Source of the DNA: Nocardioides sp. J54
Lineage (GTDB): Bacteria; Actinomycetota; Actinomycetes; Propionibacteriales; Nocardioidaceae
Direction of reading: 5' to 3'
Assembly (NCBI RefSeq): GCF_000519005.1
Contig: NZ_JAER01000002.1
Coordinates: forward strand, 124,640 to 188,639
DNA length: 64,000 bases
The translations under genes and the position numbers were made by a program. The notes under the pieces are model-generated. The model saw only the letters and a list, made by a program, of their open reading frames with translations. It was not told the DNA's origin and searched no databases. Below are positions 50,688 through 60,961 of the stretch, piece after piece; the first letter of the stretch is position 1, and the number at the start of each line of letters is the position of its first letter.

Positions 50688-52019
50688 TCACTGCTTGCGC
50701 AGCAGCGCGAGGAACATCGCGTCGGTGCCGTGGCGGTGCGGCCACAGCTGCAGGGTCCCGGGCAGCGGTCCGTCGGCGCCGCTGACGGCCGGCAGGACGG
50801 GGGCGAGGTCGTCGACCACGACGCCCTCGCGCCCGGAGGCGCGCGCCACGACCTCGGCGGTCTCGGCCAGCAGCGGCGAGCAGGTGGCGTAGAGCAACGC
50901 TCCCCCGGGGCGCAGCACGCGGACGGCCTCCTCGAGCAGAGCCTGCTGGAGCTCGACGAGCTCGGCCAGGTCCTCCGGAGTGCGGCGCCACCGGGCTTCG
51001 GGACGGCGGCGCAGCGCGCCGAGGCCGGTGCACGGGGCGTCGAGCAGGATGCGGTCGACCGAGTCGTCGGCGAAGGGTGCGCGGGTGCCGTCGGACTGCA
51101 CGACGAGCACCCCGGGGTCGGCACCGACGGCCCGTCGTACCAGCCCGGCACGGTGGTGGTGGCGCTCGACGGCGACGAGGCGGGCGCCGCGCTGCGCGGC
51201 GAGGGCGGCGAGGAGCGAGGCCTTGCCACCGGGTCCGGCGCACAGGTCGACCCACGCCTCGTCGCGGCCCTCGACCGGCGCGTCCGCGGCGGCGAGCGCG
51301 ACCAGCTGCGAGCCCTCGTCCTGCACCCCGGCGCGGCCCTCCGCGACGGCGGGCACCGCGGACGGGTCACCGCCCTCCAGCACCACCCCGTGCGGGGAGT
51401 ACGACGTCGGGGTGCCGGGCAGCTCGTCGCGGGTCGCGCGACCGGGCCGGGCCACGAGCGTGACCCGCGGCGGCAGGTTGTCGGCGGCCAGCAGCTCCGG
51501 GAGCTCGCCGGACGCGTCGCGCAGCGCGGTCCGCAGCTCCTCGACCACCCACGCCGGGTGGCTGTGGGCCACGGCGAGGTCGCCCGGCGCGACCTGGGCG
51601 AGCCAGGCGTCGAGGTCCTGTGCGGCGACCTTGCGCAGCACCGCGTTGCAGAAGCCGGCGGCGCCCTGGTTCACCTTCGCCCGCACGAGCGTCACCGTGG
51701 TGTCGATCGCCGCATGGGTCGGGACCCGCATGCCCAGCACCTGGTGGGCGCCCAGGCGCAGCGCGTCGAGGACCTTGGCCTCGACCTTGCGCAGGGGTCG
51801 GTCGATGCAGGCGGCCAGCACGGCGTCGTACGTGCCCTGCCGGCGGATGGTGCCGGAGGCGAGCTCGGTGGCGAAGGCGGCGTCGCGACCGGTCAGGCCG
51901 TGCCGGGCGAGCGCGGCGGGCAGCAGGAGGTTGGCGTACCCGTCGTCGACGCGGACGCCCTTGAGGACCTCGAAGGCGGCGAGGCGAGCCGGGTCGACCC
52001 GCTTGCGCGCCGCGGTCAC
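50688..52019 (-). CDS. rsmB: 16S rRNA m5C967 methyltransferase RsmB
   Basis: A 443-residue protein with an N-terminal NusB-like helical domain (about 8-140) and a SAM-dependent Rossmann domain with [17 protein letters not shown] (quoted as [15 protein letters not shown]). The two catalytic Cys are in [10 protein letters not shown] and YATCSPL. It methylates C967 of 16S rRNA. The GTG start overlaps the fmt stop by 4 nt in the metK-priA-def-fmt-rsmB series. The C-terminus of many homologues is followed directly by rpe, but not here. Confidence 0.93.
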   Translation of the reverse strand: MTAARKRVDPARLAAFEVLKGVRVDDGYANLLLPAALARHGLTGRDAAFATELASGTIRRQGTYDAVLAACIDRPLRKVEAKVLDALRLGAHQVLGMRVPTHAAIDTTVTLVRAKVNQGAAGFCNAVLRKVAAQDLDAWLAQVAPGDLAVAHSHPAWVVEELRTALRDASGELPELLAADNLPPRVTLVARPGRATRDELPGTPTSYSPHGVVLEGGDPSAVPAVAEGRAGVQDEGSQLVALAAADAPVEGRDEAWVDLCAGPGGKASLLAALAAQRGARLVAVERHHHRAGLVRRAVGADPGVLVVQSDGTRAPFADDSVDRILLDAPCTGLGALRRRPEARWRRTPEDLAELVELQQALLEEAVRVLRPGGALLYATCSPLLAETAEVVARASGREGVVVDDLAPVLPAVSGADGPLPGTLQLWPHRHGTDAMFLALLRKQ

Positions 52020-52942
52020 CGGAAGGTCGCGCTCTCCGGGAGCCGGACCCCACGGGCCCAGTCGGCCGCGCCCATCTGCTTCTTGCCGAACGCCTTGACG
52101 TCACCGAGGCGGACCGCGTCGGTGGCGGTGCCCACGAGGACGTGGTTCTTCGCGACCCGGATCGCACCGGGAGCGAGGTCGTCCACGCCGGCCTCGACGG
52201 TCACCGGGCCGAGCTTCACCCGGTCGTCGTCGAGGGTGGTCCACGCGCCGGGGCCCGGCGTGCAGGCACGGATCCGGCGGTCGACCGCGACGGCGGGCTC
52301 GGTCCAGTCGACGCGGGCGTCGTCGACGGAGATCTTCGGCGCCAGGCTGACCCCGTCCTCGGGCTGCTCGCGCGCCTCGAGGGAGCCGTCCTCGATGCCG
52401 TCGAGGGTCGCGACCAGCAGGCTGGAGCCGCCCTCGGCGAGCCGGGCGAGCAGGTCGCCGGCGGTGTCGGTCGGGCGGATCCGCTCGGTCATCACACCGA
52501 AGGTCGGCCCGGCGTCGAGCGCCTCGACGATGCGGAAGGTGGTGGCGCCGGTGAACTCGTCACCGGCCCAGATCGAGTGCTGCACGGGCGCGGCTCCGCG
52601 CCAGGCGGGCAGGACCGAGAAGTGCAGGTTGACCCAGCCGTGCTGCGGTATGTCGAGCGCGCTGCGCGGGATGAGCGCGCCGTAGGCGACGACCGGGCAG
52701 CAGTCGGGCTCGAGTGCGCGCAGCGCCTCCTGGAACTCCGGCTCGCGCGGGTGCGTCGGCTTCAGCACGGGTACGCCGAGCTCCTCGGCGCGCTGGGCGA
52801 CCGGGCTCGGGGTGAGCTTGCGGCCGCGACCAGCCGGGGCGTCGGGACGGGTGACGACGCCGACCAGCTCGTGGCCCGACTTCGCGATCGCGTCGAGCGC
52901 GGGGACGGCGACCTCGGGGGTGCCGGCGAACACGACCCTCAT
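52016..52942 (-). CDS. fmt: Methionyl-tRNA formyltransferase
   Basis: A 308-residue enzyme that formylates initiator Met-t[20 protein letters not shown] at the start, the catalytic Asn-His-Asp region ([17 protein letters not shown], then TGATTFRI) and a C-terminal OB-like domain with [19 protein letters not shown] (quoted as CTPGPGAWT) are normal. It overlaps def by 4 nt (ATGA), coupling formylation and deformylation of new proteins. Confidence 0.95.
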   Translation of the reverse strand: MRVVFAGTPEVAVPALDAIAKSGHELVGVVTRPDAPAGRGRKLTPSPVAQRAEELGVPVLKPTHPREPEFQEALRALEPDCCPVVAYGALIPRSALDIPQHGWVNLHFSVLPAWRGAAPVQHSIWAGDEFTGATTFRIVEALDAGPTFGVMTERIRPTDTAGDLLARLAEGGSSLLVATLDGIEDGSLEAREQPEDGVSLAPKISVDDARVDWTEPAVAVDRRIRACTPGPGAWTTLDDDRVKLGPVTVEAGVDDLAPGAIRVAKNHVLVGTATDAVRLGDVKAFGKKQMGAADWARGVRLPESATFR

Positions 52943-53484
52943 CGGCCGAACCCTCCCGTCGCGTGCGGGGACACCTTGATCGTCGGCTTCTCCAGGCCGA
53001 ACCACTCGGACTCGCGGATCTCCCGCATCGCGGCCTTGCGACCGGCGTCGTCGAGGCGGTCGATGAACAGGATGCCGTCGAGGTGGTCGGTCTCGTGCTG
53101 GATCGCCCGGGCGAGCAGCTCGGAGCCCTCGATGGTCACCGGGTCGCCGTGCATGTTGAAGCCGCGGGCGACGACCGACATCGCCCGCAGGCAGTCATAG
53201 GTCAGCTCCGGCAGGGACAGGCAGCCCTCGGGGCCGTCCTGGGTCTCCTCGGACAGGTCGAGGACCGGGTTGACGAGGTGGCCGACCTCGCCGTCGACGT
53301 ACCAGGTGAACACGCGCAGCCCGACGCCGATCTGGGGCGCGGCGAGGCCGGCGCCCGGGGCGTCGAGCATGGTGTCGGTCAGGTCGGTGACGAGCTGGCG
53401 CAGCTCGGCGTCGAACTCCACGACCTCGATCGCGGGCTTGCGCAGGATCGGGTCGCCGAACAGGCGGATGGGTCGGATGGCCAC
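52939..53484 (-). CDS. def: Peptide deformylase
   Basis: A 181-residue metalloenzyme that removes N-formyl groups from new proteins. All three motifs are intact: [10 protein letters not shown] (44-53), EGCLSLP with metal ligand Cys88, and QHETDHLDG with His130, Glu131 and His134. It lies between priA and fmt and overlaps fmt. The length fits the type I actinobacterial enzyme. Confidence 0.95.
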   Translation of the reverse strand: MAIRPIRLFGDPILRKPAIEVVEFDAELRQLVTDLTDTMLDAPGAGLAAPQIGVGLRVFTWYVDGEVGHLVNPVLDLSEETQDGPEGCLSLPELTYDCLRAMSVVARGFNMHGDPVTIEGSELLARAIQHETDHLDGILFIDRLDDAGRKAAMREIRESEWFGLEKPTIKVSPHATGGFGR

Positions 53485-53521
53485 CGCGTCATCCTAGTGA
53501 GGGAGCGGTCGCTCCCCCGCA

Positions 53522-55567
53522 TCAGGCGATCTCGAGCGGGTCCAGCTGGACCCGCACCGGCTCCAGCTTGCGCGCCGAGCGCAGCCGTTGCGCTTCCGCG
53601 AGGGCCCGCGCGAGCGCCGCGCCCTGCGCGCGGGGCACCCGCACCACGAGCCGCTCGTCCTCGTCGTCGGCCGGGACCGGCCCCAGCACGTCGGCCGACT
53701 CCGGCAACGCCACGAGCGCCTGCAGGTCGTCCAGCGCGCCCGGCGCCCCGGTGAGGGTGGCGACCCGGGCGGCGGGTGGCAGGCGCGCGGCCCACCGGTC
53801 CTCGGCCTCGCGCCGCGCGAACCCCGCGGGGTCCCAGCGCACGAGCGCCTGCAGCACCGGCAGCGCGGGGTCGCCGACGGCGAGCGCCCGACCGCCGGGG
53901 CTGACCAGGCCGATGGCGTTGCACCAGCGGCGCAGCGCCTCCTCCTGGGCGCGCATGCTGTCGCGCCCCAGCGCCCACCAGGTGTCGAGGAGCAGGACCA
54001 CGGCGTAGCCGCCGTCGGCGACCGGCTCGGCGCCGGGCGTGGCGACCACGATCCGGGGGCCGCCCGGGACCTCCGAGCGGATCCGCTCCCCCGACGAGGT
54101 GACCACCGGGACGGACGGGAAGCTGCGGCCGAGCTCGTCGGCGGTGCGGGCGTCGCCGAGGACGGGGGCGCGCAGGCCGGTGCCGCCGCACTCCGGGCAC
54201 GACCAGTCGGTCGCCTCGGTGGCGCACCAGCGGCACCGGGGCGGCGAGGTCGGGCCGGTGAGCTCCAGCGGTCCGGTGCACTCCGCGCACCGCGCCGGCG
54301 TGCGGCACCGCTCGCAGGCCAGCTTCACGGCATAGCCGGCGCGCGGCGTCTGCACCAGCACGGGGCCGCGCTCCAGGCCCCAGCGGACCGCGTCGAAGGC
54401 CTCCTTCGGCATCCGCGCCGTCGACGCGAACGGGTCGCGGGCCAGCGCGTGGTCGGAGGCGCCGGTGATCCCGACGAGCACCCGCTCGCGCAGCGCGGCG
54501 CGGGGCAGCGCGAGCTCGTGCGCCCAGCCGGAGCGCAGCAGCTGGTCCGCCTCGACGGTCCGCGCGAAGCCGCCCACGAGCGCGGCGGCGCCCTCCGACT
54601 CGGAGCGGAGCAGCAGCACCTCGCGGGTGTGGGGGTACGGCGCACGCGGCTCGGCGTGCAGGTCGTCGCCGTCGTCCCAGATCACCACGAGGCCGAGGTC
54701 GTGGACCGGGGCGAACGCCGCCGAGCGGGTGCCGACGACGATCCGCCGGGTGCCGCGGCTGACGGCGAGGAAGTCGCGGTAGCGGGCGGCCGGTCCCGGC
54801 TCGGCGCGCAGTGTGACGTGGTGGCCCTCGCCGAGCAGCGCGGTCAGCGCGGCGTCGACGCGGGCGACGTCGCGGTGGTCGGGCAGGCACAGGATGCTGC
54901 CGCGGCCGGCGGCGAGCGCGGCGCCGGCGAGGTGGGCGAGCAGCGCGGGCCAGTCCTCGCCCGGACCGGCGCCCCAGACCGCCCGCGGGGCGCCGCCGTC
55001 GCGCAGGTGGGCGACGAACGCCCCCGCCGCGGGGTACGACGACCACGCCTCCTCGCACCGTCCCGGCTCGAGGTCGAGGGCCGGCTCGGCGGGCGACTCC
55101 TCCTTCTCGGTGGTGGCGTGCCGCGGCGGCACGGCCAGCCGGCGCACGTCGGCGCTGACGCCGGCGTACCGCTCCGCGACGCGGGTGCACAGCTCGGCGA
55201 CGGCCGGGCTGAGCACCGGCTCGGGGCTGACCACGCGGCGCAGCGGGGCGAGCCGCCCGTCGTGCTCGGAGGCGGCGCTGCGGGCGACGACGAAGCCGTC
55301 GACGTCCTGGCCGCCGAAGCGGACCTTCACGCGGGCGCCGGGGACCGCACCCTCGGCCATCGCGACCGGCACGGCGTAGTCGAAGGGCCGGTCGAGGTGG
55401 GCCAGCGGCAGGTCGAGGACCACCCGGGCGACCGGGTCGACCTCGGCGATCTTCGCCTCCGCCGCCTTGCGGGCGCGGGTGGCGGCGGCCTTCGCGCGGC
55501 CCTCGGCGGCACGGTCGCGCACGAGGCCGGGCAGGTCGAGTGCCGGCTCCTCGTGCGTGGGCGTCAT
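53522..55567 (-). CDS. priA: Replication restart protein PriA, helicase motifs degenerate
   Basis: A 681-residue PriA. The N-terminal 3'-DNA-binding domain (VARVVLDLPLAHLDRPFDYAVP, quoted as LPLAHLDRPFDYAVP) and a zinc region with about eight Cys near residue 430-475 (CERCRTPARCAEC, then CRWCATEATDWSCPECGG) are present. The Walker A position reads WGAGPGEDW, without GKT/S, and a DEAH box is absent. Actinobacterial PriA usually lacks helicase signatures, so this is the family norm here. The ATG at 55567 begins MTPTHEEPALDLP. A terminator separates it from metK. Confidence 0.9.
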   Translation of the reverse strand: MTPTHEEPALDLPGLVRDRAAEGRAKAAATRARKAAEAKIAEVDPVARVVLDLPLAHLDRPFDYAVPVAMAEGAVPGARVKVRFGGQDVDGFVVARSAASEHDGRLAPLRRVVSPEPVLSPAVAELCTRVAERYAGVSADVRRLAVPPRHATTEKEESPAEPALDLEPGRCEEAWSSYPAAGAFVAHLRDGGAPRAVWGAGPGEDWPALLAHLAGAALAAGRGSILCLPDHRDVARVDAALTALLGEGHHVTLRAEPGPAARYRDFLAVSRGTRRIVVGTRSAAFAPVHDLGLVVIWDDGDDLHAEPRAPYPHTREVLLLRSESEGAAALVGGFARTVEADQLLRSGWAHELALPRAALRERVLVGITGASDHALARDPFASTARMPKEAFDAVRWGLERGPVLVQTPRAGYAVKLACERCRTPARCAECTGPLELTGPTSPPRCRWCATEATDWSCPECGGTGLRAPVLGDARTADELGRSFPSVPVVTSSGERIRSEVPGGPRIVVATPGAEPVADGGYAVVLLLDTWWALGRDSMRAQEEALRRWCNAIGLVSPGGRALAVGDPALPVLQALVRWDPAGFARREAEDRWAARLPPAARVATLTGAPGALDDLQALVALPESADVLGPVPADDEDERLVVRVPRAQGAALARALAEAQRLRSARKLEPVRVQLDPLEIA

Positions 55568-55600
55568 GGGCGCAGTTCTACCAGCGCTCCCAGACGCATC

Positions 55601-55632
55601 GAGCCCGCCGTCCACTGCGGGACGGCGGGCTC
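55601..55632 (-). terminator. Terminator between metK and priA
   Basis: A perfect 13-bp stem, GAGCCCGCCGTCC (55601-55613) with 55620-55632, closes a 6-nt loop 26 bp after the metK stop. It lacks a U tract but should limit read-through into priA. Confidence 0.75.
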
Positions 55633-55658
55633 GTGCAGGACGACCGGGGTCGTGCGGG

Positions 55659-56858
55659 TCAGAGGCCCGCAGCGGCCTTCAGCGCCTCGGCGCGGTCGGT
55701 GCGCTCCCAGGTGAACTCCGGCAGCTCGCGGCCGAAGTGGCCGTAGGCAGCGGTCTTCGCGTAGATCGGGCGGCGCAGGTCGAGGTCGCGCAGGATCGCG
55801 GCGGGGCGGAGGTCGAAGACCTCGAGCACCGCCTCCTGGATCTTCTCGTCCGCGACGACGCCGGTGCCGAAGGTCTCGACGAAGACGCCGACGGGCTTCG
55901 CGACGCCGATCGCGTAGGCCACCTGGACCTCGGCGCGACGGGCCAGGCCTGCGGCGACGATGTTCTTCGCGACCCAGCGCATGGCGTAGGCAGCCGAGCG
56001 GTCCACCTTCGACGGGTCCTTGCCCGAGAAGGCGCCACCACCGTGGCGGGCCATGCCGCCGTAGGTGTCGACGATGATCTTGCGTCCGGTCAGGCCGGCG
56101 TCGCCCATCGGGCCACCGACGACGAACTTGCCGGTCGGGTTGATGTGCAGCTTGTAGCCGTCGAACGGGACGCTGGTCTTGAACTGCTCGAGGACCGGCT
56201 CGATGACCTTCGCGGTGACGTCGGCAGCGATCTGCTCCTGCGAGACGTCCTCGGAGTGCTGGGTCGACAGCACGACGGTGTCGACGCGCACGGCGCGGTC
56301 GTCCTCGTCGTACTCGATGGTGACCTGGGTCTTCCCGTCGGGGCGCAGGTAGGGCAGCGTGCCGTCCTTGCGCACCTCGGTGAGCTTCTCCGCGAGGGTC
56401 TGCGCGATCTTGATCGGCAGCGGGAAGAGCTCGGGCGTGTCGTCGCAGGCGTAGCCGAACATCAGGCCCTGGTCGCCCGCACCCTGGCGGTCGAGCTCGT
56501 CGGAGGAGCCGCCGAGGCGGACGTCCTCGGCGGTGTCGACGCCCTGGGCGATGTCGGGCGACTGCGCACCGATCGCGACCTGGACGCCGCACGAGTTGCC
56601 GTCGAAGCCCTTGTCGGAGGAGTCGTAGCCGATCTCGAGGATCTTCTCGCGCACCAGCTGGGCGACCGGGGCGTAGGCCTCGGTGGTCACCTCGCCGGCC
56701 ACGACCACCAGGCCGGTGGTCAGCAGGGTCTCGACCGCGACGCGGCTGGAGGGGTCGTGCTCGAGGAGGTAGTCGAGCACGGTGTCGCTGATCTGGTCGG
56801 CGATCTTGTCCGGGTGACCCTCGGTCACCGACTCCGACGTGAACAGACGTCCGGTCAT
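55659..56858 (-). CDS. metK: S-adenosylmethionine synthetase
   Basis: A 399-residue enzyme that makes S-adenosylmethionine from ATP and methionine. The start [31 protein letters not shown] near 120, KTQVTIEY and the P-loop-like [19 protein letters not shown] (quoted as [14 protein letters not shown]) are intact. AGGAG lies about 9 nt before the ATG at 56858. The 139-bp upstream gap before coaBC has no recognisable SAM riboswitch. Confidence 0.95.
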   Translation of the reverse strand: MTGRLFTSESVTEGHPDKIADQISDTVLDYLLEHDPSSRVAVETLLTTGLVVVAGEVTTEAYAPVAQLVREKILEIGYDSSDKGFDGNSCGVQVAIGAQSPDIAQGVDTAEDVRLGGSSDELDRQGAGDQGLMFGYACDDTPELFPLPIKIAQTLAEKLTEVRKDGTLPYLRPDGKTQVTIEYDEDDRAVRVDTVVLSTQHSEDVSQEQIAADVTAKVIEPVLEQFKTSVPFDGYKLHINPTGKFVVGGPMGDAGLTGRKIIVDTYGGMARHGGGAFSGKDPSKVDRSAAYAMRWVAKNIVAAGLARRAEVQVAYAIGVAKPVGVFVETFGTGVVADEKIQEAVLEVFDLRPAAILRDLDLRRPIYAKTAAYGHFGRELPEFTWERTDRAEALKAAAGL

Positions 56859-56997
56859 GGCGTGGGAACTCCTGGTTCTCATGTACCGCGGCGGAACCCC
56901 CTCGCCGGCGCGGTCAAGTGTCGTTTTCTACGTGTTGAACTCGGGTTGGTGCCGTTCCAACGATACGGACGGGCAGGGGTGATGCCCGAACGTCTCA

Positions 56998-58254
56998 TCA
57001 ACCAGAAGACGCCGGTCTCGACAGGCGAGCGACGACCTCGTCCCAGATCTGGTGGGCCAGCGCGGACTTCGACCCGTGGGGTACGTCGACCGCGGAGCCG
57101 TCCGCGCCGAGGATCACCGCCTCGTTGTCGGTGCTGCCGAAGACCGCTCCCCCGCTGACGTCGTTGACGACCAGCAGGTCACAGCCCTTGCGGGCCAGCT
57201 TGGCGCGCGCGAGGTCGAGCACGCTGCCCGTCGCGTCGCCGGTCTCGGCGGCGAACCCAACGACCACCTGGTCCGGGCGGGCCCGGTGGTGGGAGATCTC
57301 CTTGAGGATGTCGGGGTTCTGCTGCAGCGTGATCGAGGGTGCCGAACCGTCGTCGGCCTTCTTGATCTTGGTGTCGGAGGTCGTGGTCGGCCGGAAGTCG
57401 GACGGGGCGGCCGCCATCACGACCGCGTCGGCGCCGGCGGCCGCGGAGAGCACGGCGTCGCGCAGCTCGGCGGTCGACTCGACCCGCACCACCTTGACGC
57501 CGGCGGGGTCGGCGAGGGCCACGTTGGCGGCCACGAGGGTGACCTCCGCGCCCCGGGCGGCCGCGGCGCGGGCCAGGGCGTAGCCCTGCCGGCCCGAGGA
57601 CCGGTTGCTGAGGAAGCGCACCGGGTCGAGGCGCTCCCGGGTGCCGCCGGCCGACACCACCACATGGCGACCGGCGAGGTCCGCTGCGCCCCCGGTCGCG
57701 GCGCTCGTGCCCGACGCGGCCCTGCCGAGCACGTCGCGGCAGACCTCGAAGATCTCCTCGGGGTCCGGCAGCCGGCCCTTGCCGGTGTCGGCACCGGTGA
57801 GCCGGCCCTCGGCGGGCTCGACGACGAGCACACCGCGCGAGCGCAGGGTGGCGACGTTGGCGGTCGTGGCCGGGTGCTCCCACATCTCGGTGTGCATCGC
57901 CGGGGCGAGCACGACCGGGCAGCGGGCCGTGAGCAGGGTGTTGGTGAGCAGGTCGTCCGCGAGGCCGTGCGCGGCCTTCGCGAGCAGGTCGGCGGTCGCC
58001 GGGGCGACCACGACCAGGTCGGCGGTCTGGCCGAGGCGGACGTGCGGCACCTCGTGCACGCCCGTCCACACCTCGGCGGAGACCGGCTTGCCCGACAGGG
58101 CGGCCCACGTCGGCGCGCCGACGAACTCGAGCGCCGCCGCGGTCGGCACGACGGTCACGTCGTGGCCGGACTCGGTGAACCGCCGCAGCAGCTCGCACGC
58201 CTTGTAGGCGGCGATACCGCCGGAGACGCCGAGCACCACGCGGGGCCGGGACAT
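56998..58254 (-). CDS. coaBC: Bifunctional CoaBC (phosphopantothenoylcysteine synthetase/decarboxylase)
   Basis: A 418-residue two-domain enzyme for the middle steps of coenzyme A synthesis. The N-terminal FMN decarboxylase (about 1-185) has GVSGGIAAYKACEL and PAMHTEMWEHPAT. The C-terminal ligase (about 195-400) has SAGGTRERLDPVRFLSNRSSG (quoted as GGTRERLDPVRFLSN) and the KIKK segment. It lies 13 bp from rpoZ. CoA demand links it only loosely to the acyl-CoA pathways elsewhere in the window. Confidence 0.95.
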   Translation of the reverse strand: MSRPRVVLGVSGGIAAYKACELLRRFTESGHDVTVVPTAAALEFVGAPTWAALSGKPVSAEVWTGVHEVPHVRLGQTADLVVVAPATADLLAKAAHGLADDLLTNTLLTARCPVVLAPAMHTEMWEHPATTANVATLRSRGVLVVEPAEGRLTGADTGKGRLPDPEEIFEVCRDVLGRAASGTSAATGGAADLAGRHVVVSAGGTRERLDPVRFLSNRSSGRQGYALARAAAARGAEVTLVAANVALADPAGVKVVRVESTAELRDAVLSAAAGADAVVMAAAPSDFRPTTTSDTKIKKADDGSAPSITLQQNPDILKEISHHRARPDQVVVGFAAETGDATGSVLDLARAKLARKGCDLLVVNDVSGGAVFGSTDNEAVILGADGSAVDVPHGSKSALAHQIWDEVVARLSRPASSG

Positions 58255-58267
58255 GTGGGTCGTCAGA

Positions 58268-58597
58268 TCACTCGGCGTCGGCAGCCGGGGCCTCGGCGGC
58301 CTGGGCAGCAGCGGCCTGCTCGGCGGCGAGCTCGGCCGGGTCGACGTCCTCGCAGGTCAGCAGGTCCTCGTTGATCTCGCGCAGCGCGATCGAGAGGGGC
58401 TTCTCCTGCACGTGGGTCTCCACGAGCGGGCCGACGTACTCCAGCAGGCCCTCGCCGAGCTGGGAGTAGTAGGCGTTGATCTGCCGCGCGCGCTTGGCGC
58501 TGTAGAGGACCAGCTTGTACTTGCTGTCGGTCTTGGACAGCAGGTCGTCGATCGGGGGGTTGGTGACACCCTCGGCGGCGATGTTCGGGGCAGACAC
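58268..58597 (-). CDS. rpoZ: RNA polymerase omega subunit
   Basis: A 109-residue omega subunit, with [20 protein letters not shown] near the start and the conserved [21 protein letters not shown] (quoted as [18 protein letters not shown]). It is followed by [12 protein letters not shown]. The C-terminal tail is acidic and Ala-rich. GTG at 58597 was preferred to GTG at 58609 because GAGG lies 6 nt upstream of it; the earlier GTG overlaps the gmk stop. The subunit helps RNA polymerase assembly. Confidence 0.93.
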   Translation of the reverse strand: MSAPNIAAEGVTNPPIDDLLSKTDSKYKLVLYSAKRARQINAYYSQLGEGLLEYVGPLVETHVQEKPLSIALREINEDLLTCEDVDPAELAAEQAAAAQAAEAPAADAE

Positions 58598-58605
58598 GTA
58601 GGTCC

Positions 58606-59175
58606 TCACTCGTTGTGGACGGAATCAACCATCAAGGCTACCAACTCCTCGACGGCAGCGTGAACTTCACGGTTGACGATGGTGACGTCGAACTCGGACT
58701 CGGCGGCCAGCTCCTGACGGGCGGTCGCGAGGCGGCGCTCGCGCTCCTCCTCGTCCTCGGTGCCGCGCCCGACGAGCCGGCGCACCAGCTCCTCCCAGGA
58801 CGGCGGCTTGAGGAAGACGAAGACCGCCTCCGGCATCGACTCGCGCACCTGGCGCGCGCCCTGCAGGTCGATCTCGAGCAGCGCCGGACGACCGGCGGCG
58901 AGCGCCTCCTCGACCGGGCCGCGCGGGGTGCCGTACCGGTTGATGCCGTGCACGACGGCCCACTCGAGCATCTGGCCCTCGTCGACCAGCCGGTCGAACT
59001 CCTCGTGGGTGACGAAGTGGTAGTGCACGCCGTCGACCTCGCCCGGCCGCGGCTGGCGGGTCGTGGCGGAGACGGACAGGTAGATCTCGGGGTGCTGCTC
59101 GCGCATGGCGGCAGCGACCGTGCCCTTGCCGACGGCCGTCGGGCCGGCGAGGACGAAGAGCTTCGCCCGGCTCAT
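58606..59175 (-). CDS. gmk: Guanylate kinase
   Basis: A 189-residue P-loop kinase (GPTAVGKGT, 11-19) that phosphorylates [23 protein letters not shown] (quoted as [13 protein letters not shown]) forms the GMP-binding region and [10 protein letters not shown] the adjacent helix. The second position of the P loop reads PTAVGKG where SGxGKS is more common, a usual actinobacterial variant. The ATG overlaps the mihF stop by 3 nt. Confidence 0.95.
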   Translation of the reverse strand: MSRAKLFVLAGPTAVGKGTVAAAMREQHPEIYLSVSATTRQPRPGEVDGVHYHFVTHEEFDRLVDEGQMLEWAVVHGINRYGTPRGPVEEALAAGRPALLEIDLQGARQVRESMPEAVFVFLKPPSWEELVRRLVGRGTEDEEERERRLATARQELAAESEFDVTIVNREVHAAVEELVALMVDSVHNE

Positions 59176-59492
59176 CCTTCGGAGGAGAACTCGCGCTCCA
59201 GGGCGGCGACCTGCTTGGCGCCGAGCCCCCGGACCCGCCGCGACTCGGCGATGCCGAGGCGCTCCATCACCTGGCGGGCGCGGACCTTGCCCAGGCCGGG
59301 GACCGACGTGAGCAGGTCGACGACCTTCATCTTGCCGATGACCTCGTTGACCTGGCCCTGCTGCAGGACCTCGCTGATGGAGGCGCCGGAGTTCTTCAGC
59401 CGGTTCTTCACCTCGGCCCGCTCGCGGCGTGCGGCGGCTGCCTTCTCGAGGGCGGCCTGGCGCTGTTCGGGAGTGAGAGGGGGCAGGGCCAC
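59172..59492 (-). CDS. mihF: Mycobacterial-type integration host factor
   Basis: A 106-residue DNA-bending, nucleoid-associated protein with a helix-two turns-helix domain in the second half ([20 protein letters not shown], quoted as [14 protein letters not shown]). An N-terminal [20 protein letters not shown] helix precedes it. The GTG at 59492 gives the family-typical length; AAGGA lies about 10 nt upstream. It is unrelated to enterobacterial IHF and is typical of Actinobacteria. It is conserved next to gmk. Confidence 0.93.
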   Translation of the reverse strand: MALPPLTPEQRQAALEKAAAARRERAEVKNRLKNSGASISEVLQQGQVNEVIGKMKVVDLLTSVPGLGKVRARQVMERLGIAESRRVRGLGAKQVAALEREFSSEG

Positions 59493-59623
59493 GAGGCAGG
59501 AGTCCTTCGGTGTTGATCGAGGTGGGACGGCGGGTGGGCCGACGCCGGTCAATCTAGCCATTCCCGAACTACCGGGGCAATCGGGGCCCTCGCCGCGGGA
59601 CGCAGGTGTGACCTCCGAGACGC

Positions 59624-60118
59624 TCAGAGGCTCAGCGGCGTCTTGCAGACGTCGCGCGCCTGCTGCTCCACCCCGGTCAGGGCGGCCCTGGTGTCGGTGG
59701 CTCCGAGCCGGGTGGCCGCCGTGCGGATCGCGGACCGGTCCTCGTCGGAGAGGCCCTCCGGCGGGCGGGCCGGGTCGTACGACGCCGGTTCGACCCCCGC
59801 CGCGTCGAGTGCCTCCTCGAGCGCGCTGATCCGCTCGACGACGAGTCCCCACTCGTCGCGGATGTCGTCGGGCGCCTTGTCGGCGAGGTCCTCGAAGACC
59901 GGGAGCGCGCGCAGCAGGCCGGTCTCCTTGCCGGCCGACAGCGCGGCGCCGAGCTCGGCGCGGTGGTCCTCCACCGCCGAGCAGTACCTCGCGAACGGGT
60001 CGTCGGTCTCCTGTCCCCGCCACAGCAGGAAGCCCGCCACCACGACGGCGGCGAGCAGGAGGACGACGACGAGGGACGGCCGGCGCCGTCCCTCGCGCGC
60101 AGGCGCCTCGGCGTTCAC
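59624..60118 (-). CDS. Membrane-anchored hypothetical protein
   Basis: A 164-residue protein with a short basic N-terminus, one membrane helix (about 15-32) and an exported helical domain with two Cys (CSAVEDHRAELG near 45 and DVCKTPLSL at the end). The GTG start overlaps the pyrF stop by 4 nt, so it is co-translated with pyrF. No family was recognised. The 131-bp gap after it holds the mihF upstream region. Confidence 0.65.
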   Translation of the reverse strand: MNAEAPAREGRRRPSLVVVLLLAAVVVAGFLLWRGQETDDPFARYCSAVEDHRAELGAALSAGKETGLLRALPVFEDLADKAPDDIRDEWGLVVERISALEEALDAAGVEPASYDPARPPEGLSDEDRSAIRTAATRLGATDTRAALTGVEQQARDVCKTPLSL

Positions 60119-60948
60119 CCCAGCAGCGCCCGGAGCTCGTCGTTGGCGCGCAGCACCGCGTCGCGCATCGCGACGGGATCCGGGCCGAGCCGCAGCACGC
60201 CGCGCGAGGACGACGCGACGACGTTGCGGGCGCTGGCGCCGAAGATGCGCAGGATGTCGCTGCTGGTGCCGCCCTGCTCGCCGTAGCCGGGCGCGAGGAT
60301 CGGGCCATCGATGTCGAGGTCGAGGCCGCTGCCGTCGATGGTGGCGCCCACGACGGCACCGAAGGACCCGAGCGGCGTCGCGCCGGCGTTCAGCTCGCGC
60401 AGGTGGTCGAGCATCGCCGAGGCGACGGTGCGTCCGCCGAACGCCTCCGACGTGACGGCCTCCTGCACCTCAGGGCCCTCCTTGTTGGAGGTCGCGGCGA
60501 GCACGAACAGGCCCGCGTCGTGGCGACGCGCAGCGTCGACGAACGGCAGCAGCGAGCCGAAGCCGAGGTAGGGGCTGACCGTGATCGCGTCGGACGCCAG
60601 CGGCGAGGCCGGGTCGAGGTAGGCGTCGGCGTAGGCCTGCGACGTCGAGCCGATGTCACCGCGCTTGACGTCGAGCAGCACCAGGGCGCCCGCGGCGCGG
60701 GACTCGGCGATGACCCGCTCCAGCACGGCGATCCCACGGCTGCCGAAGCGCTCGTAGAAGGCGGACTGCGGCTTGACGACGCTGCAGTGCGGCGCCACCG
60801 CCTCGACCGCGCCCAGGGCGAACCGCTCGAGGCCGGAGAGGTCGTCGTCGTACCCCCAGTCGCGGAGCAGCGCGCCGTGCGGGTCGATGCCCACGCAGAG
60901 CTGGCCGCGCTCGGCGAGGGCGGCGGCGTAGCGGGTGCCGAAGGTCAT
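60115..60948 (-). CDS. pyrF: Orotidine 5'-phosphate decarboxylase, type 2
   Basis: A 277-residue enzyme for the last step of UMP synthesis. The catalytic cluster reads LLDVKRGDIGSTSQ, the Lys/Asp pattern of the longer type 2 (mycobacterial) group. VGIDPHGALLRDWG near the N-terminus and APGYGEQGG near the C-terminus (phosphate site) are typical. A CAGGAG ribosome site precedes the ATG. It is 13 bp from pyrD in the carB-pyrD-pyrF operon. Confidence 0.95.
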   Translation of the reverse strand: MTFGTRYAAALAERGQLCVGIDPHGALLRDWGYDDDLSGLERFALGAVEAVAPHCSVVKPQSAFYERFGSRGIAVLERVIAESRAAGALVLLDVKRGDIGSTSQAYADAYLDPASPLASDAITVSPYLGFGSLLPFVDAARRHDAGLFVLAATSNKEGPEVQEAVTSEAFGGRTVASAMLDHLRELNAGATPLGSFGAVVGATIDGSGLDLDIDGPILAPGYGEQGGTSSDILRIFGASARNVVASSSRGVLRLGPDPVAMRDAVLRANDELRALLG

Positions 60949-60961
60949 CTGGTTCTCCTGG

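Noticed and set aside
53522..55567. PriA as a mutated helicase pseudogene because Walker motifs are missing
   Set aside because: Actinobacterial PriA proteins normally lack these motifs. The frame is full length with an intact zinc region.
56905..56930. CGGTCAAGTGT before metK resembles part of the 82-bp repeat
   Set aside because: Only 11 bp match and no palindrome accompanies them, so chance is sufficient.
56859..56997. SAM riboswitch upstream of metK
   Set aside because: No SAM-I, SAM-II or SAM-IV core helices or terminator/antiterminator pair could be recognised in the 139-bp gap.
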